64,000 nucleotides of DNA from an uncultured Flavobacteriaceae bacterium (GTDB lineage Bacteria; Bacteroidota; Bacteroidia; Flavobacteriales; Flavobacteriaceae). The translations under genes and the position numbers were made by a program. Each line of letters starts with the position of its first letter. The first letter of the stretch is position 1. The DNA is taken from contig CALLVX010000070.1 in NCBI GenBank assembly GCA_938010765.1, positions 1 to 64,000 on the forward strand. Direction: 5' to 3'. Positions 34,321 to 43,127 of this stretch are shown in pieces. The notes beneath the pieces are model-generated. The model ran no database searches, was not told where the DNA came from, and saw only the letters and a list, made by a program, of their open reading frames with translations.

Positions 34321-36132
34321 CTAATTTTCTTGCTCTAGTTTCAAAATCATCTTTTCGGCGTTCGTGTTTTTTGAATCTAATGCGAGCGATTTTTTATAGT
34401 TTTCAATAGCCAGCGTAGTTTCGCCTAGTTTCATACAAGCCTCGGCGTAACTGTCATACGCATTTGAATTTTCTGGATATAACAACATATTCACCTTAAA
34501 AATAGCTTGTGCCAGTTTCATATTGTCCCCGTATAAGTACTCATACCCCACCGCATTTATATTGCCCACTGCGATTGCGGGATCTAAGGGATCCTTATCG
34601 AGCAAGGCTTTAAAGGCGGCTAACCCTTGATCAAATTCGCCCGCTACTAACCATTCCATTGGGAGTTTTACATCTTCGGCCAACTTGGCAAAGGTAGATT
34701 GTGTTTCTCCCGTATCGGGGTTGACGACAAGCATGTTTAAAAGTCCGCCTTCCCCTTCGCGCTTAAATTGTATCAGTCTGTCGTTTTCTCGTCTCACATA
34801 GGTACTATCGGATACCTGAAACAATTCGTTTGCCTCAAAACCCAAGCCTTTTCGATAAAGAATGCCATCTTTTTCATAGACTTCGATGAAGAGATTTTCA
34901 TTCACTTGGTAGCGTCCGGCGATTTCCGATACGCCTTGGGCGTCCAACGCTCTTTTTTCGTATTTGGGTACATAATCATCCCATTCGTAGGTTAGGGCAA
35001 CTGAACGAATCAGTTCAGAAATAAAATCAGGATGATTCGAATTTGTCAGTATTACGACTCCGTACCCCTTGTCTCTATGTGCCATCAATTCGCTTGAGAA
35101 ACCTTCGTCCCAACCTCCATGTCCGAAGTATACCTCGTCTTTCTTATTATTAATAAAAACCCCAAGCCCTATAAACTCTGTAACGAAAGGGGTGAGCATT
35201 TTTTTACCCATTTTAGTGGATAGTACTTTGGTACTGGTACCTGCATATGTTTCTTGCAGGTCGATAGCAAATTTGGCAAGATCTTCCGAAGTGGTCCAGA
35301 GTCCGGCCGCTGCCATTTCCGGATAGGTATGTCTTTCTCCTTTGGTCATCTCACCATCGGGCAGGTAACCGGTAGCCGCAAGCGCCAGCTGAGCGCCTTC
35401 GAGCGGCTGTGCATAGGTGCTATGCTCCATACCTAAAGGGTCAAAAATCAATTCTTTCATGGCCGCCGGAAAGGTCTTGCCGCTAGCATCGATGACCATT
35501 TGTTGCATAATAGTAAAACCACCACCGGAGTAGCGAAAACTTTCTTCGGGCATTTTATCTACGAAGATGGGACCAGAATTTGCAGGGGGAGTTCCGTTGA
35601 GTACCTCTATTACAGAGGGAACCGGTAAATCCGGGCTATACCCCAAAAAACCATGAACAGTTAGTCCGCCTGTATGGCTCAAAAGATGTTTAAGGCTTAC
35701 TTTTTTCTGCTTTGTAAATTCATTTTCTGGAAGTTGCCATGATGTGAGTTGGGAATTAATATCGCTCTCTAGATCCAGCATGCCCTGATCTACCATACGT
35801 AATGCCCCATAGGCTGCAACCGGCTTGCTAATAGATCCTGCTTGAAAAAGTGTCTTATCGGTCACAGGTTCCTTACGTTCTTTGTTCATTACGCCATAGG
35901 CCTTAGACCAAGCAACCGCCCCGTCTTTGATTACCGCAATACTTACCCCGGGTACACCGTAATGGTCCATGCGTTCTTCGATGGTCCACGTGGAATCACC
36001 TTCAATAAAAATTGGAGGAATAAGGTTGGTTTCTACTGCCGTTATTTTGTCGTCGACTACAACGGCCGTTTGCGTGTCTTTACAGGATGAGAACAAAGCT
36101 ACTGCTAGCAGTAGTACAACTGTTTTTTTCAT
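34321..36132 (-). CDS. Serine beta-lactamase-like hydrolase with TPR tail, lipoprotein
   Basis: A 603-residue lipoprotein (Cys17 in LFSSCKD). Residues about 50-380 are a class C beta-lactamase/transpeptidase-like domain: nucleophile motif SISK (in FQAGSISKPVAAYGA), YSGGGF near 205 as the second motif and FGHGGWDEGF near 340 as the third. Residues 400-470 resemble a beta-rich lipocalin-like domain seen at the C-terminus of such enzymes, and the last 100 residues carry TPR-like helices (NAYDSYAEACMKLGETTLAIENYKKSLAL in pieces). The substrate could be D-amino-acid peptides or esters. It is convergent with moeB and lies 87 bases downstream of a second serine hydrolase gene. Confidence 0.88.
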   Translation of the reverse strand: MKKTVVLLLAVALFSSCKDTQTAVVVDDKITAVETNLIPPIFIEGDSTWTIEERMDHYGVPGVSIAVIKDGAVAWSKAYGVMNKERKEPVTDKTLFQAGSISKPVAAYGALRMVDQGMLDLESDINSQLTSWQLPENEFTKQKKVSLKHLLSHTGGLTVHGFLGYSPDLPVPSVIEVLNGTPPANSGPIFVDKMPEESFRYSGGGFTIMQQMVIDASGKTFPAAMKELIFDPLGMEHSTYAQPLEGAQLALAATGYLPDGEMTKGERHTYPEMAAAGLWTTSEDLAKFAIDLQETYAGTSTKVLSTKMGKKMLTPFVTEFIGLGVFINNKKDEVYFGHGGWDEGFSSELMAHRDKGYGVVILTNSNHPDFISELIRSVALTYEWDDYVPKYEKRALDAQGVSEIAGRYQVNENLFIEVYEKDGILYRKGLGFEANELFQVSDSTYVRRENDRLIQFKREGEGGLLNMLVVNPDTGETQSTFAKLAEDVKLPMEWLVAGEFDQGLAAFKALLDKDPLDPAIAVGNINAVGYEYLYGDNMKLAQAIFKVNMLLYPENSNAYDSYAEACMKLGETTLAIENYKKSLALDSKNTNAEKMILKLEQEN

Positions 36133-36219
36133 GATTGTTAATTTTGATGATGAATGGTTTACATTTTTTTGATCGGATTAAAAGTAAGGAATGTTTTCAA
36201 AGAAGCTAATCCCATTTTT

Positions 36220-37278
36220 TTAATAATAAATTTCTGCGGCTTTTTTGATAATCGTCATTTGTGTTTGTATCGAATTGCCCCTTCTATAATCGCTTTTTGT
36301 TTTGAAGGCCAATACCGCATCAATCGCTGGAAATACTGTAATGTTTTGACCTAAAGCCCCTTGGGCCGAGTAGGCTCCTTTGAGATTTGGTTCCTTGGTG
36401 TTTTCTATCAACCACCACATATAGTCATACCCCAAATCGAGGCCATCCTCTTTGAGGAACGGTACATTTTTCTGCGCTTCGTTATAGGATGTTCGTTGGG
36501 TTAACATATCATCGATCCAGTGCTGTGGAACAAGCTGTTTGTTTTTCCATCGTCCACGATGTAGCATTAGCATGCCTATGCGTGCCATATCCCGAGTAGA
36601 GAACCACATATGGTATGCCGGGAATTTTGATACGGTAGTGTCGCCGCTTTTTGTTTGCAATGAACGATCCCAATCTTGCATTTGCAACGGAACTGCCAAT
36701 TGTGTTTCTATCTCATCATAGATGTTTTTTCCGGTTTCTTTTTCAAAGATGTGTCCGGCCAGGTTGAAATCCCAATTATTGAATAGCCAATAACTCCCCG
36801 GAGTTACAGATCCTCTTTCGGGGGCAAATTGGCGAAAATCACCACCATTGGCTCCGCGCAGGTATACGCCCGAGCGGGCAGATAGAACATCACGTATCGT
36901 CGCCTGTTTTTCAATCGGAAGTAAGTCGGATACATCGTCTATGCCCAAATCCTCCAATGTTTTGCTTAAATCTATCAGATTTCGTTCAACATAGTTGCCA
37001 TACAACATCGTAAGAACACTTTTACGGCAAGAGGCGATATAGCTATTTTCTGCTACGTCACCATATTCGAGTACTACTTTCCCCTTATGTAGTAGTAAGA
37101 GTCCGGTAACATTGGTACTGTCGATTATATACCGTGTAAAGACCGAGCGTGCAGTAGGGCCCCACCCATCTACTTCCGGAGTTGCATTTACAACCCAGTT
37201 TTTATCTGGAAATATCTGCGCTTCCCCTTTGCAATTAAAAAGAAGAAAAGAGAGTAGCAGTATAAAAGAAATTTTCAT
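36220..37278 (-). CDS. Serine hydrolase (beta-lactamase family), lipoprotein
   Basis: A 352-residue lipoprotein (signal MKISFILLLSFLLFNC, Cys16). The catalytic SxxK is SCRK in SYIASCRKSVLTML near residue 80, the YxN-like motif is YWLFNNWDFNLAG near residue 165 and the third motif is in GALGQNITVFP near residue 310. It is a relative of the DD-peptidase/esterase clan, shorter than its neighbour and without TPR repeats. Its promoter is not obvious. The stop precedes the start of the next serine hydrolase gene by 87 bases, so the two are probably in one cluster with the amidohydrolase genes upstream. Confidence 0.85.
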   Translation of the reverse strand: MKISFILLLSFLLFNCKGEAQIFPDKNWVVNATPEVDGWGPTARSVFTRYIIDSTNVTGLLLLHKGKVVLEYGDVAENSYIASCRKSVLTMLYGNYVERNLIDLSKTLEDLGIDDVSDLLPIEKQATIRDVLSARSGVYLRGANGGDFRQFAPERGSVTPGSYWLFNNWDFNLAGHIFEKETGKNIYDEIETQLAVPLQMQDWDRSLQTKSGDTTVSKFPAYHMWFSTRDMARIGMLMLHRGRWKNKQLVPQHWIDDMLTQRTSYNEAQKNVPFLKEDGLDLGYDYMWWLIENTKEPNLKGAYSAQGALGQNITVFPAIDAVLAFKTKSDYRRGNSIQTQMTIIKKAAEIYY

Positions 37279-37330
37279 TTATGGTTTTAAATGATCACTA
37301 GGGAACTACTTCTTAAAATTATCGACTGTA

Positions 37331-38617
37331 TTACTTGCCATCATACTTCCCCATATACCGTTTCCAAAGTTTTGTTTGGTGGGTGTCTAGCGAGAGCTTT
37401 CGCCCATCAATAAAAGCATGAAGCAGTTGGTTGCCCCGCATATCTAAAGCGTCTCCTACCGAGATAAATAAAGTGGCACTTTTTCCCACGGTCAATGTAC
37501 CATAGGCATCGTCAATTCCTAATATCTTAGCGGAATTCCCAGTGATTAAAGCTAGTGCTTTTTCCTTATCCAATCCTTGGGCGACGACCTGACCTGCATA
37601 AAAAGGCAGGTTACGTGTTTGAAAGTTACTGGCATCACCATTTTGAAGGGCTACCAATAGCCCGGCATCCGAAAGTAATTTGGGAAGCTTGTAAGGCAGG
37701 TCATAATCTTCATGGTCAAAATTTGGAAGGTTATGGGTAAACTGCACCAATACCGGAATGTTATGTTCTTTTAGAAAGTCTGTAACCTTATACGCATGGT
37801 AGCCGCCTACAAGAACGATCTGCACCGCTCCGGCATTTTTTGCCATGGTAATACCATCGATGATTTCCTTCTCTCCGTCGGCATACACATATAGTTTCTG
37901 GGAACCGTCAAAAATACCTTGCATGGCTGCAAAAGCTGGGTTCATTTCTTTGGAGGCACCCTTGCCATATGCGGCAGCCTCGTTCATAAAACTTTCCACT
38001 TCTGCAAGTTGCTCTGCGTACTTATCGTTTGCCTTAAACCCGCGTTCTTCGCCCATCCACCAGCGGCCTCTTCTAAAACTATTTGGCCAGTGCAGGTGAA
38101 TCCCATCATCTACTTTCACGGCGGCATCTTCCCAATTCCATGCGTCGAACTGCACTATAGAGGATGTGCCTGATATTCGACCACCCTGCGGGGTAATCTG
38201 CGCAAGTAATACTCCGTTAGGACGCATACTTTCTACTACTTTTGATTCGGCGTTATAGGCAATTAAGCTGCGGACATGTGGAATGAGATCTCCAATTTCG
38301 TCTTGGTCGTTACTGGCTCTCACGGCATTTACCTCCACTAATCCAAGCGATTTGTTCGGAGCGATAAAACCGGGGTACAGGTGTTTGCCCGTAGCATCTA
38401 TAACGGTACCCTTGGGTGTTTCATTTGTTCCCAAAGCGGTGATTTTTCCATTTTCAAACACCAAGGTGGCATTCTCAATGACGGTGCCATCACCAATATG
38501 TGCGAAGGCTCCCGTAATAGTAATCGCTTCTTTTTGTTCGGGAGCAGGTGTCTGTTGGGCGAGCCCTGACAATGAAACTCCCAGGAGTATGGTCAGATTA
38601 AAGATGAATTTTTTCAT
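37331..38617 (-). CDS. Exported amidohydrolase-fold protein lacking the HxH motif
   Basis: A 428-residue protein with a signal peptide (residues 1-20 ending GLAQ). Residues 30-80 and the C-terminal region (KALALITGNSAKILGIDDAYGTLTVGKSATLFIS) form the beta-sandwich of amidohydrolases. The strand that normally ends in HxH reads LYPGFIAPNKSLGLVE (residues 80-95), where Pro-Asn-Lys replaces the metal-binding His pair. It should therefore not bind a binuclear metal centre in the usual way. It lies 46 bases after the larger amidohydrolase and may pair with it as a partner domain. Confidence 0.85.
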   Translation of the reverse strand: MKKFIFNLTILLGVSLSGLAQQTPAPEQKEAITITGAFAHIGDGTVIENATLVFENGKITALGTNETPKGTVIDATGKHLYPGFIAPNKSLGLVEVNAVRASNDQDEIGDLIPHVRSLIAYNAESKVVESMRPNGVLLAQITPQGGRISGTSSIVQFDAWNWEDAAVKVDDGIHLHWPNSFRRGRWWMGEERGFKANDKYAEQLAEVESFMNEAAAYGKGASKEMNPAFAAMQGIFDGSQKLYVYADGEKEIIDGITMAKNAGAVQIVLVGGYHAYKVTDFLKEHNIPVLVQFTHNLPNFDHEDYDLPYKLPKLLSDAGLLVALQNGDASNFQTRNLPFYAGQVVAQGLDKEKALALITGNSAKILGIDDAYGTLTVGKSATLFISVGDALDMRGNQLLHAFIDGRKLSLDTHQTKLWKRYMGKYDGK

Positions 38618-38663
38618 AATTAAATTTTTTAAGTTGCTTATTTTGAACTTGTAACTTGGCCTA

Positions 38664-41612
38664 TTATAACGATTCGCAATGCATCAATTCTTTTTTCTTC
38701 ATTTTTGGGGCCTGCATTTTGCCACCGCCCGATTTTTCTTTGAGCATCATATTGATGAGACGATTGCGTTCTTGTTTGACAGATTCGCGCATTTGTTTGT
38801 CTTTTTCAAGATCAAAATAGGTCGCGCCTTCAATGATGGTTTTCTCTGCTTTGGCATAAATAGATAGCGGATGGTCGCTCCAAAGCACTAAGTCTGCATC
38901 TTTCCCTACCTTAATACTCCCGGTACGGTCATCTAAATGTAATAGTTTTGCCGGATTAATGGTTACCATCTTCCAAGCTTCTTCTTCGCTCATACCGCCG
39001 TATTTGACGGTCTTACCAGCTTCTTGATTCAATCTTCTGATCATTTCTGCGTCATCGCTGTTGATAGCAACTGTAACGCCTTGCTTTTGCATGATGGCCG
39101 CATTATAAGGGATGGCATCATTTACTTCGAATTTATAGGCCCACCAGTCGCTGAAGGTACCGCCACCGGCCCCATGCTTGGCCATTTTATCGGCTACCTT
39201 ATAGCCTTCTAGAATATGTGTAAAGGTGTTTACTCGAAATCCGAATTTCTCTGCAACCTTCATCATCATATTGATTTCGCTTTGTACATAAGAGTGGCAG
39301 CTAATGAAACGCTCTCCGTTCATTATTTCAACCAAGGTTTCCATTTCTTCGTCATGGCGAAACGGTTGCCCACTTTTCTTTTGCACTTCATACTCTTTGG
39401 CACGTTGAAAGTAATTCATGAATACTTGTTCTACTCCCATACGGGTTTGAGGGAAGCGACTAAAACTCTGCCAATTGCTCTGTTTTACATTTTCACCCAA
39501 GGCGAACTTGATAAATTTGGGGGAATTGTTATAAATCATGTTCTTGGCACTTTCGCCCCACTTTAGCTTTAAAATCGCCGAACGCCCACCAATGGGGTTG
39601 GCCGAACCGTGTAATAATTGTAGGGAGGTAACGCCGCCCGCGAGCGCGTGATAAATGCCCTTGTCTTCTGGATCTACCACGTCTTCCATTTCTACCTCTG
39701 CAGAAGAATTGTGTCCCGCTTCGTTGATCGATAAGGCTGCGATATGGCTGTGTTCGTCGATAATACCCGCTGTTAGGTGTTTGCCGGTAGCGTCGATTAC
39801 TTTTGCTCCCCCCGCATTTAAATCTTTCCCGATCTTGGCGATTTTTCCATTTTTAACTAAGACATCGGTGCTTTCCAAAACCCCGCTCGCCTCGCTGGTC
39901 CATACGGTGGCATTCTTAAACAATAAGTTTTCCGTTTTGGGGATTGAATTATAACCGTATGCGATGTTGGGAAATTTTACTTCGACCAATTCGGGTTGTT
40001 CCTTCGCTTTCTTTTCTTCCTCTTCTTTTTCCTCGAAGCCCTTCGTTTTAATTGCCGAAAAATGCCCTTCATTTCCACTGGATAGTACCACTTTCCCTGT
40101 AAGCTTATCTGAAGATTTCGAGACGAGCCCGGTCATTCGGTAGTTGTTTTTATCCTTGTCGGCAAAAGAGAGCGCGATCCAGTCATTTTTATAACTGAAT
40201 TTCGATGTAAGCTTAAGGGTATCTTGTTTTACAGAAACTTTTGGTTTCCCCGCTTCCCCGCTAATAGAAACCATAAAGGTGTTGCCCTCGGCAGATAAAG
40301 TATAGTCTCCCCTAATATCTTTTAAAGACATATCTTTGATTACATTCCTATGCCCTTGCACCCAGTTTTCATAAAGGGCGGTTTTCGAATCAAATAGGTC
40401 GCCAGAACTAATCAAGAAATTGGCCCATCTCCCATTTTGCAAGCTTCCTATTTTGGCTGATTCGCCTAACAATTGAGCAGGAACGGTTGTTAAAGCTTCT
40501 AATGCCTTGGTTTTTGAAAGACCATAGTCAATGGCTTTTAGTAGGCTGGTTTTAAAGTCTTTGACCGATTTTAGTTCGTGTGTTGTAAATGAAAAAATAA
40601 TCCCGTTTTCAGCTAGTATTTTTGGATTGGCAGGCGCTTGGTTCCAATGCCGCATATCTGCCAAAGAGACGTAAGTTGTGTGGTATGGGTTGGATACATC
40701 ATAGGCCTTAGGGAAATTCAATGGTAGAATTAGTTTGGCATTGGTTGCTTTGATATCTCCAATGCGTTCATATTCATCTCCTCCTCCAACAATCGCATAT
40801 TGAATTCCAAACTTATCTCCGATACCATCGGCCCGCACTACATGGCCCTTATCGCCGGCATAGAATATCTGCATCATATTTTTATTCTTATTCAAAGATT
40901 CCAAAGAGCGATCCTTTGTCGCGATGTTGCCCTTGGCATACCAGTTGGCATCATAGTACATTTGTCTTAAAAGGGCCATGCTACCCATTAGGGAGGTTGG
41001 GTACGATTGGTTGTTGGCAATACTACGGTCAAAAGAAAAATACTGAGCGGAACGATCGTTTAAAATTCGGTCGGCATCATTGCCTTGTCCATTCAAAGAA
41101 ATCAAAACCCCTGAGCCTCTCGCAATCCCATCTTGTATATGGGAGTTTACTACTCCAAAACCTATTTCTCGTAATTCCTTCGCTTTCTTATCATCATATT
41201 TAAGATTGGATATTGCATTTGTTTCAGGGCGAATATGATCATTCCAATAAAACCCTTCCCGAGAAGAATCGTACTGTGCATTTCTTCCCGAACGAGGGAC
41301 CCGTTTGGCTTGTTCTATGCCAAATTGGGAATACACATCTATAAAAGAAGGATAGATTGATTTGCCGCTCAAATCTACTATCACAGTGTTTTTGGGTAAC
41401 GCGATGCCCTTTCCGGTTTGAACAACCTTTCCATTTTGGATCAATAAAGTACCCCCATCTATAATCTGGATGGGTGTCACATAGATTTTTGCATTGGTAA
41501 AGGCCGTGTAGTTGTTGTTTTTGGATTTTACCCCGTCATTTTTCGGGAAATAATCCTGTGCCTGAAGTAGCGTTCCGCAGAATAGCGCAAGCGCAAGTAG
41601 TTTTGTTTTCAT
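38664..41612 (-). CDS. Exported two-domain amidohydrolase
   Basis: A 982-residue protein with a signal peptide (MKTKLLALALFCGTLLQAQ). The first half (residues about 35-430) has an amidohydrolase-like sandwich and barrel but its first strand is SIYPSFIDVYSQFG with no HxH. The second half (about 600-960) is complete: GIIDEHSHIAALS with the His pair, HSYVQSE, FTHILEGYK, AINSDDAEMIRRLNQE with the Asp, and the closing VGKDADLVLWSDHPL. Thus one intact and one degenerate domain are joined. Between them is a charged linker with Glu/Lys-rich FEEKEEEEKKAKEQ. The substrate is unknown; relatives act on imidazolones, dipeptides or cyclic amides. Confidence 0.88.
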   Translation of the reverse strand: MKTKLLALALFCGTLLQAQDYFPKNDGVKSKNNNYTAFTNAKIYVTPIQIIDGGTLLIQNGKVVQTGKGIALPKNTVIVDLSGKSIYPSFIDVYSQFGIEQAKRVPRSGRNAQYDSSREGFYWNDHIRPETNAISNLKYDDKKAKELREIGFGVVNSHIQDGIARGSGVLISLNGQGNDADRILNDRSAQYFSFDRSIANNQSYPTSLMGSMALLRQMYYDANWYAKGNIATKDRSLESLNKNKNMMQIFYAGDKGHVVRADGIGDKFGIQYAIVGGGDEYERIGDIKATNAKLILPLNFPKAYDVSNPYHTTYVSLADMRHWNQAPANPKILAENGIIFSFTTHELKSVKDFKTSLLKAIDYGLSKTKALEALTTVPAQLLGESAKIGSLQNGRWANFLISSGDLFDSKTALYENWVQGHRNVIKDMSLKDIRGDYTLSAEGNTFMVSISGEAGKPKVSVKQDTLKLTSKFSYKNDWIALSFADKDKNNYRMTGLVSKSSDKLTGKVVLSSGNEGHFSAIKTKGFEEKEEEEKKAKEQPELVEVKFPNIAYGYNSIPKTENLLFKNATVWTSEASGVLESTDVLVKNGKIAKIGKDLNAGGAKVIDATGKHLTAGIIDEHSHIAALSINEAGHNSSAEVEMEDVVDPEDKGIYHALAGGVTSLQLLHGSANPIGGRSAILKLKWGESAKNMIYNNSPKFIKFALGENVKQSNWQSFSRFPQTRMGVEQVFMNYFQRAKEYEVQKKSGQPFRHDEEMETLVEIMNGERFISCHSYVQSEINMMMKVAEKFGFRVNTFTHILEGYKVADKMAKHGAGGGTFSDWWAYKFEVNDAIPYNAAIMQKQGVTVAINSDDAEMIRRLNQEAGKTVKYGGMSEEEAWKMVTINPAKLLHLDDRTGSIKVGKDADLVLWSDHPLSIYAKAEKTIIEGATYFDLEKDKQMRESVKQERNRLINMMLKEKSGGGKMQAPKMKKKELMHCESL

Positions 41613-41940
41613 GTGTTGGTTTTAATGGCCACATGTAACCTTTGATGATTGAAAATAATTAGCGAGCAGTATGAATACAGCTTGTTTCAATCATGTCGGT
41701 TTCATCTGTTGTTTTTATTTATCGATAACTGACAGATGCAATCTAACTCAAAAGGTCAATAGCCTTTATTTGCCAAGGACCAGCGTTTATTTCAGAATGT
41801 AAAAGTATCAGTTAATTAGTCATTCTAAAAGTAGGGGAAGTCGATCAATTTTTAAGCATCTTAGGTTTTTTTAACGTTTGGTAGTGGCGCGCCATGGTAT
41901 TCCGCCATAAAATTGCTGTTTGGATAGATGGTTCTTAAAT
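41613..41940. other. Intergenic region without a gene
   Basis: About 330 AT-rich bases between the amidohydrolase start and the DUF3810 stop. No coding frame with family likeness and no strong terminator. A ten-base palindrome TGGCGCGCCA (41885-41894) stands near the DUF3810 end, and the amidohydrolase promoter should be within this stretch, but I see no clean TAnnTTTG element on the minus strand. Confidence 0.3.
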
Positions 41941-43008
41941 CTATAGCGGATACTTTTCATGATAGCCAACCAAGAGGCTTACCACCCTGTCATAGCTTTG
42001 TATCCCATCTTCCTGATTGTTGGCTTTTAAAAAAGCACTAAAGACCGATTCAAAAATAGGCTCTAAGGGGTTGGCATACGAATCGTAAAAATTTCGCAGC
42101 TCTTGGTAGTTTTTTTGGGTGCCCTCGTTGATCTGCGCATACAATTTTTCAAACTCTGCTTCATCGTTTCGGGCAATGGTACTAAGACAATAACTCAGTG
42201 CATAGGCATAAGCCGAGTATTGAAAATAAATGTCTTCGTTTTTTACCGTCACCAGGTAACCTATAAAATTCGTTTCGTTCTCGGCAGAATATCCTAGCTG
42301 ATGTCCTACTTCATGCCCACTTATAACAGTATAGCGAAAAACAGGGGTCAAGTCATTCACCTGCGCCTCGTTGGTAAAAGGATTCAGATATCCACCAAGC
42401 CCCAAGTAGCTAGAGAGTATGCTGTACATAGATTTTTTGATGCTTGGGTTGTGGTATTGCAAAAAGGGCCAATCACTTTTTAAATCCGAATACCCTTGAA
42501 TAGTTTTATCAAAAATCTCATTGTGGTCATAAGGTATCTGAACCATTTTGGTACTGTCGCCAGTTATTTCAAACTGAATTGCATTCGTTTTTTTAATCAG
42601 GCCATCGGTAAGCACTAAAAGGTCTTTTTGATTGATGGTATCACGAATATTGAGTTTTTTGGCAATAGGCTGCCGGTAATAGTTAAAACCCCATACCATA
42701 TGAAAGGTGAAGTAGAAAACAGCAATGACCAAGGCCACATTTCTTAAAAACAAAAGTGGCTTTGCTCTTATTTTTTTGCGTTTTAGAACAAGGTAGCGTA
42801 CCGCAAGGAATATCAAAGCAGCGTAGATCAATTCGCCTACTGAAAAAGGAAGCCAACCAAATAGAAACCGAAAAAAACGACTTATTAGCGGGTATAGGCC
42901 ATTGCTGTAATACCGTTCGATCCATTCAGGATGTCCGGATAGCCATTGTACCAATACAAATTGGGGGATGAGGCTGAGGGCGATGCCATTTCTAAGTCTG
43001 TTTTTCAT
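41941..43008 (-). CDS. DUF3810 membrane protein with zinc-protease-like motif
   Basis: A 355-residue protein with two or three membrane helices in the first 120 residues (ELIYAALIFLAVRYLVL, VALVIAVFYFTFHMVW). The soluble C-terminal part carries HEVGHQLGY near residue 231, an HExxH zinc-protease motif, and NETNFIGYL downstream, where a Glu could be the third ligand. DUF3810 proteins are common in Bacteroidota and described as putative peptidases; activity is not shown. The start at ATG 43008 leads straight into the first helix. It is divergent from pepD, which has its own -7 element 100 bases away. Confidence 0.85.
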   Translation of the reverse strand: MKNRLRNGIALSLIPQFVLVQWLSGHPEWIERYYSNGLYPLISRFFRFLFGWLPFSVGELIYAALIFLAVRYLVLKRKKIRAKPLLFLRNVALVIAVFYFTFHMVWGFNYYRQPIAKKLNIRDTINQKDLLVLTDGLIKKTNAIQFEITGDSTKMVQIPYDHNEIFDKTIQGYSDLKSDWPFLQYHNPSIKKSMYSILSSYLGLGGYLNPFTNEAQVNDLTPVFRYTVISGHEVGHQLGYSAENETNFIGYLVTVKNEDIYFQYSAYAYALSYCLSTIARNDEAEFEKLYAQINEGTQKNYQELRNFYDSYANPLEPIFESVFSAFLKANNQEDGIQSYDRVVSLLVGYHEKYPL

Positions 43009-43100
43009 TTTTTAAATACCAATCATTCGAAGATTACTAGGATATCATCAAACGATTCTCAAATTTAATCATTTATAGCACTTATGAATTTTTGGCTGCG

Positions 43101-43108
43101 TATTTTTG
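43101..43108 (+). promoter_or_regulatory. -7 element upstream of pepD
   Basis: TATTTTTG is an exact TAnnTTTG match that ends 19 bases before the pepD ATG at 43128. No -33 TTG stands at the usual spacing. Confidence 0.4.
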
Positions 43109-43127
43109 AGAAAATAGTTTTAAAAAA

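Noticed and set aside
41885-41894. Palindrome TGGCGCGCCA as a regulatory site
   Set aside because: Only ten bases, single copy and not placed at a promoter; chance is likely.
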